Shown: positions 21,525 through 29,442 of the stretch, one piece after another
Numbering within the stretch: position 1 is the stretch's first letter
Layout of the letters: each line of letters opens with the position of its first letter
The notes under the pieces: model-generated
The model's database searches: none
Seen by the model: the letters and a program-made list of their open reading frames with translations, nothing else
What the model was told of the DNA's origin: nothing
Position numbers and translations under genes: made by a program
Origin: Bordetella parapertussis
GTDB taxonomy: Bacteria; Pseudomonadota; Gammaproteobacteria; Burkholderiales; Burkholderiaceae_C
Length of the DNA stretch: 64,000 bases
Assembly (NCBI GenBank): GCA_945861305.1
Contig: CAMATW010000002.1
Location: 1 to 64,000 of the forward strand
Direction of reading: 5' to 3'

Positions 21525-22372
21525 TCGCCTTGCAATGTGGTTTGCAAAGTGTTGTTATGGTCGAAACTAAAGCGTGTGACCAAGGCGAGTTGGTCCATTT
21601 CACGGCGCATAGCGTCGTTAAAGGCGCCATAGGGGCCAGCGTTACGCGCAATCTGCTTGGCATGAAAGTCAAGCAAAGGGTTGCCCGAGCCTTGGGAAAC
21701 ATCCGCTGAGATGACTTGGCCGCGCGTGTCAATCGTGATGACCATGATCAGCGAACCGTAGAGCTTTTGGCCTTGCGATTGGGGGAAATCCAAGGTTCCC
21801 TTCGCCTCGATCTTGCGCCGAAGCAAGTCGTAGTAACGAGCGTATGAAGCCTCTTGTGTGCTGGGGCTGACATAGCGTTTACGTGGGCGTGCGTTCTCTT
21901 CTTGTATACGTTTTTCAATTTGGGCCAGCAAGTTGATAAGTTGCTGGCGTTGTCTCTCAATCGCAGGATCCTTGCTGGTGTTGTGCGAAGCATTGAGTTT
22001 GGCCAATGTTTGTTTGGTGCGGGTCAGCAGTTCGGCTTGCTCGCGTTCCTTTTCGGTAATTTTTTGCTGGACTTGGTTGTCCGCTTGTCCGGAACGGGTA
22101 GTAGGTGAATTGATCAATGGTGAGGTTGATCTCTCATGCGTAGTTTCACCACCGCCGGCCAAATTGGTTTGTGCAATAGCCTTAGGTTTGGCTGGGGCTG
22201 TTTCATCAGACTCGGTATTGACCAAAATCACTTCCAAGCCAGCATCGCGCACCAAGCGATCTATATCCTCAGGCGGGCTTAGTCGAACCGCCAGCAAGAC
22301 GGCATGAACAGCCAGCGAAACACCCAAGGCCAATGGCAAAAGTCTGTCAACATTGAAAAAGGTAACAAGCAT
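21521..22372 (-). CDS. TonB-family (energy transducer-like) protein
   Basis: 283 residues. An N-terminal membrane segment (about residues 10-29, LLPLALGVSLAVHAVLLAVR) resembles that of TonB. The middle is charged and coiled-coil-like (KITEKEREQAELL, RQQLINLLAQIEKRIQEE). The C-terminal 90 residues look like a TonB C-terminal domain (LYGSLIMVITIDTRGQVISADVSQGSGNPLLDFHAKQI). No exbB/exbD is nearby, so a role in TonB-dependent transport is uncertain; an envelope-structural role with the neighbouring mtgA is equally possible. Confidence 0.75.
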   Translation of the reverse strand: MLVTFFNVDRLLPLALGVSLAVHAVLLAVRLSPPEDIDRLVRDAGLEVILVNTESDETAPAKPKAIAQTNLAGGGETTHERSTSPLINSPTTRSGQADNQVQQKITEKEREQAELLTRTKQTLAKLNASHNTSKDPAIERQRQQLINLLAQIEKRIQEENARPRKRYVSPSTQEASYARYYDLLRRKIEAKGTLDFPQSQGQKLYGSLIMVITIDTRGQVISADVSQGSGNPLLDFHAKQIARNAGPYGAFNDAMRREMDQLALVTRFSFDHNNTLQTTLQGE

Positions 22373-22392
22373 CCGCTTCGTTCAAAAAATGT

Positions 22393-24453
22393 TCAGCCAG
22401 GTGCGCCTGAATGCGCAGCCTGGGTTTCATCTGCATCATTCAAGTCAACTGCAATGGCGAGTGGGCCGGCTGCCATCTCTTCATCTTCTTCGGTGGGGGT
22501 GGCTTCTTGCGTTTGCATCAAAGATTCAATGAATTGTGCATGAATGTCCAAGACAATCAAGTCCATATCGCCTATGCGAACCCGTACCCGACTGCCTCTT
22601 TCAAGTGTCGGAGCACCTATCACCGAAAAAACCAAAGGCAAATGGTCAGCACGTGCCAGCGCAGGTTCACCGGGAAAGGATTTGATCACGGTAGCTTCGA
22701 GTTCGGCAAGCGCGTTTTGGCTCAAATATTGCAAAGTCCAAAACCGCTCCATGCTGGCTTGGTGCGTGTTGTAGGCGCCGTAGGCTGATTCAAAAGCAGT
22801 GATGATGCCAAACAGTTCTGCATCCTTAGGTTTGAAGGGCGCTGCCAGTGCCGCGGTAGCCCCATGGCGCACACTGGCAATCAATTGCCATTGGTTGACC
22901 AAGTCCGTATAGCGGCGCAGCGGGGATGTACTCCAAGCGTAGCTGGGGACACCGATCCCCGCATGGGGCAAGGCCTTGGTGCCCATGCGGACTTTGATGC
23001 CAGGCGCCAAAGAAGCTTGGCTGCGGTAGATAGCGGGTACCCCCAAACTGGCTAACCATTGCCCCCATGTGCTGTTGGCCAAAATCATGGCTTCAGCCAC
23101 GATCAGGTCAAGCGGGGATCCGCGTGTGCGAATACTGATGCCTACGCGTTCATGTCCATCTGGGCCGGTATCAGCTACTTCTGCCAAGCGGAAGTTGTAA
23201 TCGGGACGGTTAAAGGTTTCTGGTTTGCCACGAACAACTTCTCGCGCTGCTTTCAGATGTTTTGCCAGACGAAACAAGAATGCCAATTCAGCATGGGGCA
23301 TGGCGACCACTGTTGGGGTTTGCAAATTGCTTGCCTCTTTGCAAAGCCAGCTTTCGGTGACCACCGTATCGAGTTGGTCGTGGCGCATATTGGCTTGAAT
23401 GGGCACCAACTCTAGGCGAGTTTCGGTATTGAGTACGGACAAAGTTTGTGCATCAAAGCTGACGTACAAAGACAAGGCTGGACAGTTACGTCCTTCTTGC
23501 AAGGTGTAGGCTTGGACCACACTGTCGGGCAGCATGGTAATTTTGTGGCCTGGCATGTACACCGTAGACAAACGGGCACGGCCACACATATCGATTGGGT
23601 CCCCTGGCTTGAGTGCCAAAGCCGGTGCGGCAATGTGAATTCCCACAGTGATGCAGTCGCCGCCCAAACCTTGAACCGATAAAGCGTCATCAATCTCGGT
23701 GGTTTGGGAGTCATCAATGGAGTAGGCCTTGAGATTGGCCAAAGGAAGGTCAGTGGTGATGGATGGCGCTTGAAGGGGTGGGAAGGCCGTTCCTTTGGGG
23801 AAATGCTCAAACAAAAAACGTTGCCAGTGAAAGTCGTAAGCAGAGCGTATTGCGCCCGCTTTTTGCAGCAACACCAAAGGCGCGGTTTGGCTTTGTTTAG
23901 AAGCCTCCACCACAGCTTTGTACTCGGGGGCATTTTTATCAGGCTTGAAGAGAATCTTGAATAGCTGTGCCTGCACTGGGGGAGGGCAGCGACCTAGCAT
24001 CAGTTCTTGTGCCCAATCTGAAATTTGCAGTTGAAGCTGCTTTTTCTTTTCAATAGCGATCAGGGCTTGTTGCACGATATCGGCTGAGGCCTTGCGAAAG
24101 CGACCTTTGCCGGCTCTGCGGAAATAGTGAGGGGCATCAAACAGGCAAAGCAGGGTTCCCAGTTGCTCGCTGGGACTGGCGTCTTTAGAGAAATAGTCGC
24201 GGGCCAAGTCGGCAAACCCAAATTCTTCTTCGGGTGCAAACTCCCAAGCCATGTCCACTTCCATGCTGGCCGCCACCGCCTTGCCCGCAAGCATGAACTC
24301 TGTTGGCTGCGGTTTGTCAAACTTCATCAGCAATTGGTTGGATTTAACCTTGACACGTTTGCCACTGTCGAGTTCGAGTTGTGCAGACGCATCAGCCTCG
24401 GACAATACCCGTCCTGTGAGGAATTTTCCGCCTTCTTCATAAAGTGCATACAT
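22393..24453 (-). CDS. RNB-domain exoribonuclease (RNase II/R family)
   Basis: 686 residues from the chosen ATG at 24453, which follows GGGAGAA on the minus strand; in-frame starts at 24474 and 24495 are possible. The RNB catalytic region is clear: AYSIDDSQTTEIDDALSV carries the metal-binding aspartates, followed by HIAAPALALKPGDPIDMCGRARLSTVYMPGHKITMLP and a C-terminal S1-like segment (LERGSRVRVRIGDMDLIVLDI). These enzymes degrade RNA 3' to 5'. The N-terminal part differs from E. coli RNase II/R, so no symbol is given. Divergent from rodA. Confidence 0.9.
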   Translation of the reverse strand: MYALYEEGGKFLTGRVLSEADASAQLELDSGKRVKVKSNQLLMKFDKPQPTEFMLAGKAVAASMEVDMAWEFAPEEEFGFADLARDYFSKDASPSEQLGTLLCLFDAPHYFRRAGKGRFRKASADIVQQALIAIEKKKQLQLQISDWAQELMLGRCPPPVQAQLFKILFKPDKNAPEYKAVVEASKQSQTAPLVLLQKAGAIRSAYDFHWQRFLFEHFPKGTAFPPLQAPSITTDLPLANLKAYSIDDSQTTEIDDALSVQGLGGDCITVGIHIAAPALALKPGDPIDMCGRARLSTVYMPGHKITMLPDSVVQAYTLQEGRNCPALSLYVSFDAQTLSVLNTETRLELVPIQANMRHDQLDTVVTESWLCKEASNLQTPTVVAMPHAELAFLFRLAKHLKAAREVVRGKPETFNRPDYNFRLAEVADTGPDGHERVGISIRTRGSPLDLIVAEAMILANSTWGQWLASLGVPAIYRSQASLAPGIKVRMGTKALPHAGIGVPSYAWSTSPLRRYTDLVNQWQLIASVRHGATAALAAPFKPKDAELFGIITAFESAYGAYNTHQASMERFWTLQYLSQNALAELEATVIKSFPGEPALARADHLPLVFSVIGAPTLERGSRVRVRIGDMDLIVLDIHAQFIESLMQTQEATPTEEDEEMAAGPLAIAVDLNDADETQAAHSGAPG

Positions 24454-24493
24454 GGGAATGGATTCTCCCATGGCGCTCCGATAAACTTCGGTC

Positions 24494-25648
24494 ATGGGAA
24501 CCCAACTTGGTAAATACAGTGTGTTTCAGCGCATCACGCCGCTGGTCAAAGGCTTTGACACTGTTTTAGGCTTTGCGGTTTTGCTTCTGGCAGCAGTTGG
24601 ATTGCTGACCATTTTTTCATCGGGTTATGCCGAGGGACAGCGTTTTCTAGACCATAGCCGTAATGTGCTGATTGCCTGCGGCATCATGTTTGTGGTGGCG
24701 CAAATTCCGCCCCAACGCATGATGGCCTTGGCTGTACCCATTTACACCGTGGGCTTGGCTTTGTTAGTGGCGGTGGCGTTGTTCGGTTTAACTCGCAAAG
24801 GCGCTCAGCGCTGGCTGAATGTCGGCATCGTGATTCAGCCCAGTGAAATCATGAAAATTGGCATGCCGCTGATGCTTGCGTGGTGGTTTCAAAAGCGTGA
24901 GGGTCAGCTAAGGACTTTGGATTTTTTTGTGGGCGGCCTGATCTTGCTAATTCCTGTGGGCCTGATCGTCAAGCAACCCGATTTAGGGACTGCCATCTTG
25001 GTCATGGCAGCAGGCTTATATGTTATTTTTTTCGCGGGCTTGAGTTGGTGGCTGATCATTCCGCCATTGGTTTTGGGTCTTATCGGCGTTGTTTTGCTGG
25101 TGATTTTTGAACCCAGCTTATGCGCTAAAGGTATCGATTGGCCCTTTTTAAGGGATTACCAACAGCAGCGTGTGTGTACTTTGTTGGATCCTGGGCGAGA
25201 CCCTTTAGGCAAGGGGTTTCACACCATACAAGGCATGATTGCCATTGGTTCGGGCGGGTTTTGGGGCAAAGGCTTTATGCAAGGCACGCAAGCCCAGCTC
25301 GATTTCATTCCTGAGCGCACCACCGACTTTGTGTTTGCAGCCTACGCTGAAGAATTTGGTTTGTTGGGCAATACTCTTTTGTTAGGTGGATTTTTGGTGT
25401 TGGTTTTAAGGGGCTTGGCGATCTCTCTTGAAGGCCCAACCTTGTTTGCACGCTTATTGGCTGGCAGCATAACTTTGATCTTTTTTACCTATGCTTTTGT
25501 CAACATGGGCATGGTCAGCGGTTTTTTGCCGGTGGTTGGGGTGCCCTTGCCTTTTGTCAGCTACGGGGGGACGGCCATGGTGACGCTGGGTTTTGGCATT
25601 GGCATTTTGCTGTCCATCGCCAAAGCCAAGCAGTTGGTGCAGTCCTAG
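24494..25648 (+). CDS. rodA: Elongation peptidoglycan glycosyltransferase RodA
   Basis: 384 residues, a SEDS-family membrane protein that polymerises lateral-wall glycan. Key segments are KGAQRWLNVGIVIQPSEIMK, KQPDLGTAILV, DPLGKGFHTIQGMIAIGSGG, PERTTDFVFAAYAEEFGLLGN and PLPFVSYGGTAMVTLG. The closest paralogue in the window is FtsW, but the RodA-type loop with CTLLDPGRDPLGKGFH distinguishes it. No mreBCD or class B PBP gene adjoins it here. The start lies in a tight divergent junction with the ribonuclease gene, without a strong ribosome site. Confidence 0.94.
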   Translation: MGTQLGKYSVFQRITPLVKGFDTVLGFAVLLLAAVGLLTIFSSGYAEGQRFLDHSRNVLIACGIMFVVAQIPPQRMMALAVPIYTVGLALLVAVALFGLTRKGAQRWLNVGIVIQPSEIMKIGMPLMLAWWFQKREGQLRTLDFFVGGLILLIPVGLIVKQPDLGTAILVMAAGLYVIFFAGLSWWLIIPPLVLGLIGVVLLVIFEPSLCAKGIDWPFLRDYQQQRVCTLLDPGRDPLGKGFHTIQGMIAIGSGGFWGKGFMQGTQAQLDFIPERTTDFVFAAYAEEFGLLGNTLLLGGFLVLVLRGLAISLEGPTLFARLLAGSITLIFFTYAFVNMGMVSGFLPVVGVPLPFVSYGGTAMVTLGFGIGILLSIAKAKQLVQS

Positions 25649-25702
25649 CCTACTCTCAACCCGTGGCGCACAGGGTTGTTGATCGACTCCTACAATAGTC
25701 CC

Positions 25703-27163
25703 ATGATTTCACGCGAACCCACCCTCGAGCGATTGACCATCGCGCAAAACCTGCTCCTGACCCCTTACGGTTTGGATGAATCCCATCTCACCCAAGCTTT
25801 GTCGGCCATCCGAGCCCATCAAGTGGATGATGCTGATTTGTACTTCCAGTACACCCGATCAGAAGGTTGGAGCTTGGAAGAGGGCATTGTCAAAACCGGC
25901 TCGTTCAGCATCGACCAAGGCGTGGGCGTTCGCGCAGTCAGCGGCGAAAAAACCGCCTTTGCATATTCCGATGATATTTCCATGGCTTCGCTCATGGACG
26001 CGGCTCACACGGTGCGCAGCATCTCGTCAGCAGGCTTGAATGCCAGCGCCCACGTGCCTGCGAGAGTTATCGCGCCCAGCCGGTCGCTCTACCACGGGCT
26101 TGACCCTATCGGCAGCTTGGACAGTACCGCCAAAGTTCAGTTGCTTGAGCGCTTGGAAAAGCAAGCCCGCGCCAAAGACCCGCGTGTGGTGCAAGTCATG
26201 GCCGGTTTGGCCAGCGAGTACGACGTGGTCATGGTGGCCCGCGCTGACGGAACTTTGGCCGCGGATGTGCGCCCCTTGGTGCGCTTGTCTTTATCGGTCA
26301 TCGTGGAGCAAAACGGACGGCGTGAAAGTGGCTCGGCAGGGGGCGGTGGTCGCTTTGGTTTGTCGCATTTTGATGAGGATTGCCTCACCCGTTATGTGGA
26401 TGAAGCCGTGGGCTCGGCGCTGACTAACTTGGAAGCACATCCTGCTCCCGCAGGTGAAATGACTGTGGTTCTAGGCTCTGGTTGGCCAGGTATTTTGTTG
26501 CACGAGGCCATTGGTCATGGCTTGGAGGGCGACTTCAACCGCAAGGGATCCAGCGCCTTCAGCGGCAAGATCGGCCAACGTGTCGCCGCCAAAGGCGTTA
26601 CCGTGCTTGACGACGGCACCATAGCTGATCGACGCGGCTCACTCAATGTGGACGATGAAGGCCACGCCAGTCAGAAAAATGTGCTGATTGAAGACGGTAT
26701 TTTGGTGGGCTACATCCAAGACAGCTTGAACGCTCGCTTGATGGGTGTTGCCCCCACGGGCAATGGTCGGCGCGAAAGCTATGCCCACGTGCCCATGCCG
26801 CGCATGACCAATACGTATATGTTGGCAGGCGACAAGGCCCCAGAAGAAATTGTCGCTAGCATCAAAAAAGGTTTGTATGCCACCAACTTTGGCGGAGGCC
26901 AGGTCGATATCACCTCGGGCAAATTTGTGTTCTCTGCCAGCCAGGCTTACTGGGTGGAAAACGGGAAAATCCAGTATCCCGTCAAGGGTGCTACTTTGGT
27001 AGGCAATGGTCCAGATGCGCTCACCCGAGTGAGCATGATCGGTAACGATATGGCACTTGACCCTGGCGTGGGCACCTGCGGCAAAGAAGGTCAAAGCGTG
27101 CCCGTGGGCGTGGGCCAACCCACTTTGCGCATCGATGGCTTAACCGTTGGCGGTACCGCCTAA
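25703..27163 (+). CDS. tldD: Metalloprotease TldD
   Basis: 486 residues, the normal length. TldD with PmbA/TldE forms a cytoplasmic heterodimeric zinc protease; in other bacteria it processes microcins and degrades CcdA. The zinc motif [11 protein letters not shown] is near residue 265, followed by [11 protein letters not shown] and the [21 protein letters not shown] region. The ATG at 25703 gives the family start [11 protein letters not shown]; a TTG nine codons earlier is unlikely. Confidence 0.95.
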   Translation: MISREPTLERLTIAQNLLLTPYGLDESHLTQALSAIRAHQVDDADLYFQYTRSEGWSLEEGIVKTGSFSIDQGVGVRAVSGEKTAFAYSDDISMASLMDAAHTVRSISSAGLNASAHVPARVIAPSRSLYHGLDPIGSLDSTAKVQLLERLEKQARAKDPRVVQVMAGLASEYDVVMVARADGTLAADVRPLVRLSLSVIVEQNGRRESGSAGGGGRFGLSHFDEDCLTRYVDEAVGSALTNLEAHPAPAGEMTVVLGSGWPGILLHEAIGHGLEGDFNRKGSSAFSGKIGQRVAAKGVTVLDDGTIADRRGSLNVDDEGHASQKNVLIEDGILVGYIQDSLNARLMGVAPTGNGRRESYAHVPMPRMTNTYMLAGDKAPEEIVASIKKGLYATNFGGGQVDITSGKFVFSASQAYWVENGKIQYPVKGATLVGNGPDALTRVSMIGNDMALDPGVGTCGKEGQSVPVGVGQPTLRIDGLTVGGTA

Positions 27164-27208
27164 AAGTTGCCTCAAGTGCTTTAAAAAGCCTGTGCTACAT
27201 TAAAGCTT

Positions 27209-27274
27209 ATGGTTTCTTTGCACTTTTACTTTGCTTACTTCTTCTCACGCTTCAATGGCGGTCGAGAGGTTTAA
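27209..27274 (+). CDS. Phe/Tyr-rich attenuator leader peptide upstream of aroG
   Basis: A 21-codon open frame begins MVSLHFYFAYFFSRF and ends GREV, with stop TAA at 27272. Residues 6-15 contain five Phe and two Tyr, unlike chance coding sequence. The composition parallels the pheA/pheST leader peptides of enterobacteria, in which ribosome stalling at scarce Phe codons switches off a downstream terminator. The next 50 bases hold the alternative RNA stems expected (separate entry), and the gene beyond is DAHP synthase, first enzyme of aromatic amino-acid synthesis. The ribosome site is weak (AAAG). Confidence 0.8.
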   Translation: MVSLHFYFAYFFSRFNGGREV

Positions 27275-27331
27275 TCGCAAACAGCGCACTGAACCCTGAA
27301 CCAACCGCCGAAACAACGGCGGTTTTTTTTT
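27257..27331 (+). promoter_or_regulatory. Transcription attenuator of aroG (antiterminator/terminator stems)
   Basis: The terminator is ACCGCCG (27304-27310), loop AAACAA, CGGCGGT (27317-27323), followed by a run of T to 27331. GGCGGT at 27257-27262, just after the last Phe codon of the leader, is an exact complement of ACCGCC (27304-27309), and GGTT (27268-27271) can add pairs with AACC just upstream. A ribosome stalled on the Phe/Tyr codons would leave 27257 onward free to form the antiterminator; fast translation to the stop would cover it and allow termination. Confidence 0.8.
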
Positions 27332-27378
27332 GCCCTCTTTCTATTGCCACCGATTTGAAACGCTTCCAAGGAGCTTCG

Positions 27379-28494
27379 ATGAAAACCCCCAAGCATGATG
27401 CTTATGCGCCGATCAATGACCAGACCAGCCAAACCGACAACCAACGCATCAAGGACATCACCGTGTTGCCGCCCCCTGAACATTTGATCCGCTTCTTTCC
27501 CATTGCCGGCACCGCTGTCGAGAGCTTGATCGCCAAAACCCGCCAGCGTATCCACAAAATCATGGCGGGCAAAGACGACCGCTTGTTGGTGGTGATGGGC
27601 CCATGCTCCATCCACGACCCGGCTGCCGCCTTGGACTATGCGCGCCGCTTGAAGGTGGAGCGCGAAAAATACGCCGACACCTTGGAAATTGTGATGCGGG
27701 TGTATTTTGAGAAACCCCGCACCACGGTGGGTTGGAAGGGCTTGATCAACGACCCGTACTTGGACGAGAGCTTTCGCATCGACGAGGGTTTGCGCATTGC
27801 GCGCCAGTTGCTGATTGAGATCAACCGCGCCGGCGTACCTGCAGGCAGCGAATTTTTGGATGTGATTTCACCCCAATACATTGGTGACCTGATCAGCTGG
27901 GGCGCGATTGGCGCCCGCACCACCGAAAGCCAAGTGCACCGCGAATTGGCCTCTGGCTTGTCAGCCCCCATTGGTTTTAAAAACGGAACCGACGGCAACA
28001 TCAAAATCGCGACAGACGCCATCCAAGCCGCCGCACGTGGCCACCACTTTTTGTCGGTGCATAAAAACGGCCAAGTGGCGATTGTGCAAACCCAAGGTAA
28101 CGCTGACTGCCACGTGATTTTGCGCGGCGGCAAAACGCCCAATTACGACGCCGCCAGCGTGGCCGCCGCTTGCAAAGAATTGGAAGCTGCCAAATTACCG
28201 GCCGCCCTGATGGTGGATTGCAGCCATGCCAACAGCAGCAAGCAGCACGAGCGCCAGTTGGTGGTGGCCCAAGACATTGCCGATCAATTGGCCGGTGGTT
28301 CGCACAGCGTGTTTGGCGTGATGATCGAAAGCCACCTCAAAGCGGGTGCGCAAAAGTTCACCCCTGGCAAAGACAAGGTGCAAGACTTGGCTTACGGCCA
28401 AAGCATCACCGATGCTTGCTTGGCTTGGGACGATTCCTTGCAAGCGCTGGAGGCGCTGTCTGCCGGCGTGAAGGCGCGGCGCGGCAAGAAGTAA
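27379..28494 (+). CDS. aroG: 3-deoxy-7-phosphoheptulonate (DAHP) synthase, class I
   Basis: 371 residues. It condenses phosphoenolpyruvate and erythrose 4-phosphate into DAHP, the entry to the shikimate pathway. Class I (AroF/G/H) features: VVMGPCSIHDPAAALDYARRL, FEKPRTTVGWKGLINDPYLD, AGSEFLDVISPQYIGDLISWGAIGARTTESQ, DCSHANSSK and GVMIESHL. ATG at 27379 with AAGGAG at 27368-27373. The upstream leader suggests control by Phe/Tyr supply; which amino acid feeds back on the enzyme cannot be read directly, so the symbol is by general likeness to AroG. Confidence 0.93.
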   Translation: MKTPKHDAYAPINDQTSQTDNQRIKDITVLPPPEHLIRFFPIAGTAVESLIAKTRQRIHKIMAGKDDRLLVVMGPCSIHDPAAALDYARRLKVEREKYADTLEIVMRVYFEKPRTTVGWKGLINDPYLDESFRIDEGLRIARQLLIEINRAGVPAGSEFLDVISPQYIGDLISWGAIGARTTESQVHRELASGLSAPIGFKNGTDGNIKIATDAIQAAARGHHFLSVHKNGQVAIVQTQGNADCHVILRGGKTPNYDAASVAAACKELEAAKLPAALMVDCSHANSSKQHERQLVVAQDIADQLAGGSHSVFGVMIESHLKAGAQKFTPGKDKVQDLAYGQSITDACLAWDDSLQALEALSAGVKARRGKK

Positions 28495-28603
28495 AACCAC
28501 GCCGACCTGGGGCGCAGGCAAGGGCGGCAATGGGCCCGAAGGCGGCCCTCGTCAGCCGCGACTCGCACCCCAAAACAGGGCGCGCAAGCGGGTACGAAAT
28601 GCC

Positions 28604-28628
28604 TATAATGTACATTTCAAAAGTACAT
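28604..28628 (+). promoter_or_regulatory. Promoter -10 box and inverted-repeat operator of the toxin-antitoxin pair
   Basis: A perfect TATAAT (28604-28609) overlaps an inverted repeat ATGTAC (28608-28613) / GTACAT (28623-28628) with a 9-base spacer. It ends 11 bases before the antitoxin ATG. No good -35 box was found. The arrangement is what autoregulated Phd/VapB-type operons show. Confidence 0.65.
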
Positions 28629-28639
28629 AAAGGATTTTT

Positions 28640-28948
28640 ATGTCCATTTCTATCGCTGAATCTCGACAGCAGCTCTCCGCCCTGATCGCAGCTGCCCAGT
28701 TGCAACCCCAGGTCATCACCAACCGCAACAAACCGGTAGCGGTGCTGGTGTCGGCCGACTACTTCGCCAGAAGCGAGGTCGCGGTCAAGCCGGTGGCCGA
28801 GAGTTTTTACAGCCAGTTGTTGCAACTGCGCGAAACCTACCCGCCGCAAGATGACACGGGCTTGGTTGGAGCCGACCCCGCCGTGCGGCCAGCGGCTTGG
28901 CAGCGCGACAACGCTTTTGCAGCCCCTTCACAGGCCTCGCCCAAATGA
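28640..28948 (+). CDS. Phd/YefM-like antitoxin of a type II toxin-antitoxin system
   Basis: 102 residues. The N-terminal half has the Phd/YefM DNA-binding fold pattern: SISIAESRQQLSALIAAA, then VITNRNKPVAVLVSADYF. The C-terminal half is polar and Pro/Ala-rich, suited to wrapping the toxin. It is preceded by AAGGA and overlaps the toxin start by ATGA, the classic antitoxin-first order. The family neutralises the partner toxin and represses its own promoter, here probably through the palindrome at 28608-28628. Confidence 0.85.
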   Translation: MSISIAESRQQLSALIAAAQLQPQVITNRNKPVAVLVSADYFARSEVAVKPVAESFYSQLLQLRETYPPQDDTGLVGADPAVRPAAWQRDNAFAAPSQASPK

Positions 28949-29355
28949 GCGGCCCCATGGTGTTGGCAGACACCAATGTGATCAGTGAGTTTGTGAAAAG
29001 CACCCCAGACGCACAGGTGATGCGTTGGCTGGCATCGGTACAGAGCTTGGCCATTTCAGCCGTCACGTTGGAGGAAGCCCACTTTGGGCTGGCTTGGCAA
29101 CCCAATACCCGCAAGCTGGCGCTGTTCAACGGCTTGCTGGCGCAAATGCTCACCGTGTATGCCATCAGCCCCTCTATTGCGCAGAGAGGAGGCGCATTGC
29201 GGGGCCAATTTCAGGCCCAAGGCATCACGCGCAGCGCGCCCGATATGCTGATCGCCGCCACCGCGATAGAGCACCAGCTGGTGTTGGCGACCCGCAATGT
29301 GCGCGACTTCATGGGTTGTGGTGTGCAAGTCATCAACCCGTTTGAAGCGGTTTGA
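28945..29355 (+). CDS. PIN-domain (VapC/FitB-like) toxin
   Basis: 136 residues. PIN-domain ribonuclease with acidic residues in MVLADTNVISEFVK, LEEAHFGL and the C-terminal RSAPDMLIAATAIEHQLVLATRNVRDF. VapC-type toxins cleave specific RNAs such as initiator tRNA or rRNA; the target here is unknown. ATG at 28945 overlaps the antitoxin stop, and a second in-frame ATG at 28957 is an alternative. The sequence looks intact. The pair sits between core genes aroG and mpl, so it is probably an acquired module. Confidence 0.88.
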   Translation: MSGPMVLADTNVISEFVKSTPDAQVMRWLASVQSLAISAVTLEEAHFGLAWQPNTRKLALFNGLLAQMLTVYAISPSIAQRGGALRGQFQAQGITRSAPDMLIAATAIEHQLVLATRNVRDFMGCGVQVINPFEAV

Positions 29356-29361
29356 ATGGTC

Positions 29362-29383
29362 CCCAGTTGGATGCCAAACTGGG
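29362..29383 (+). other. Hairpin after the toxin gene
   Basis: CCCAGTT (29362-29368) pairs with AACTGGG (29377-29383) across an 8-base loop, seven bases after the toxin stop. No T-run follows, so it is a weak candidate for a terminator or RNA end. Confidence 0.35.
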
Positions 29384-29442
29384 TCAGACAGACCTTAGCT
29401 CCGCCTCTGAGTCAATGCCCGGTTTCACCCCGCAACGCAGGC

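Noticed and set aside
29362-29383. Terminator for the toxin gene
   Set aside because: Good stem but no T-run; kept only as a hairpin.
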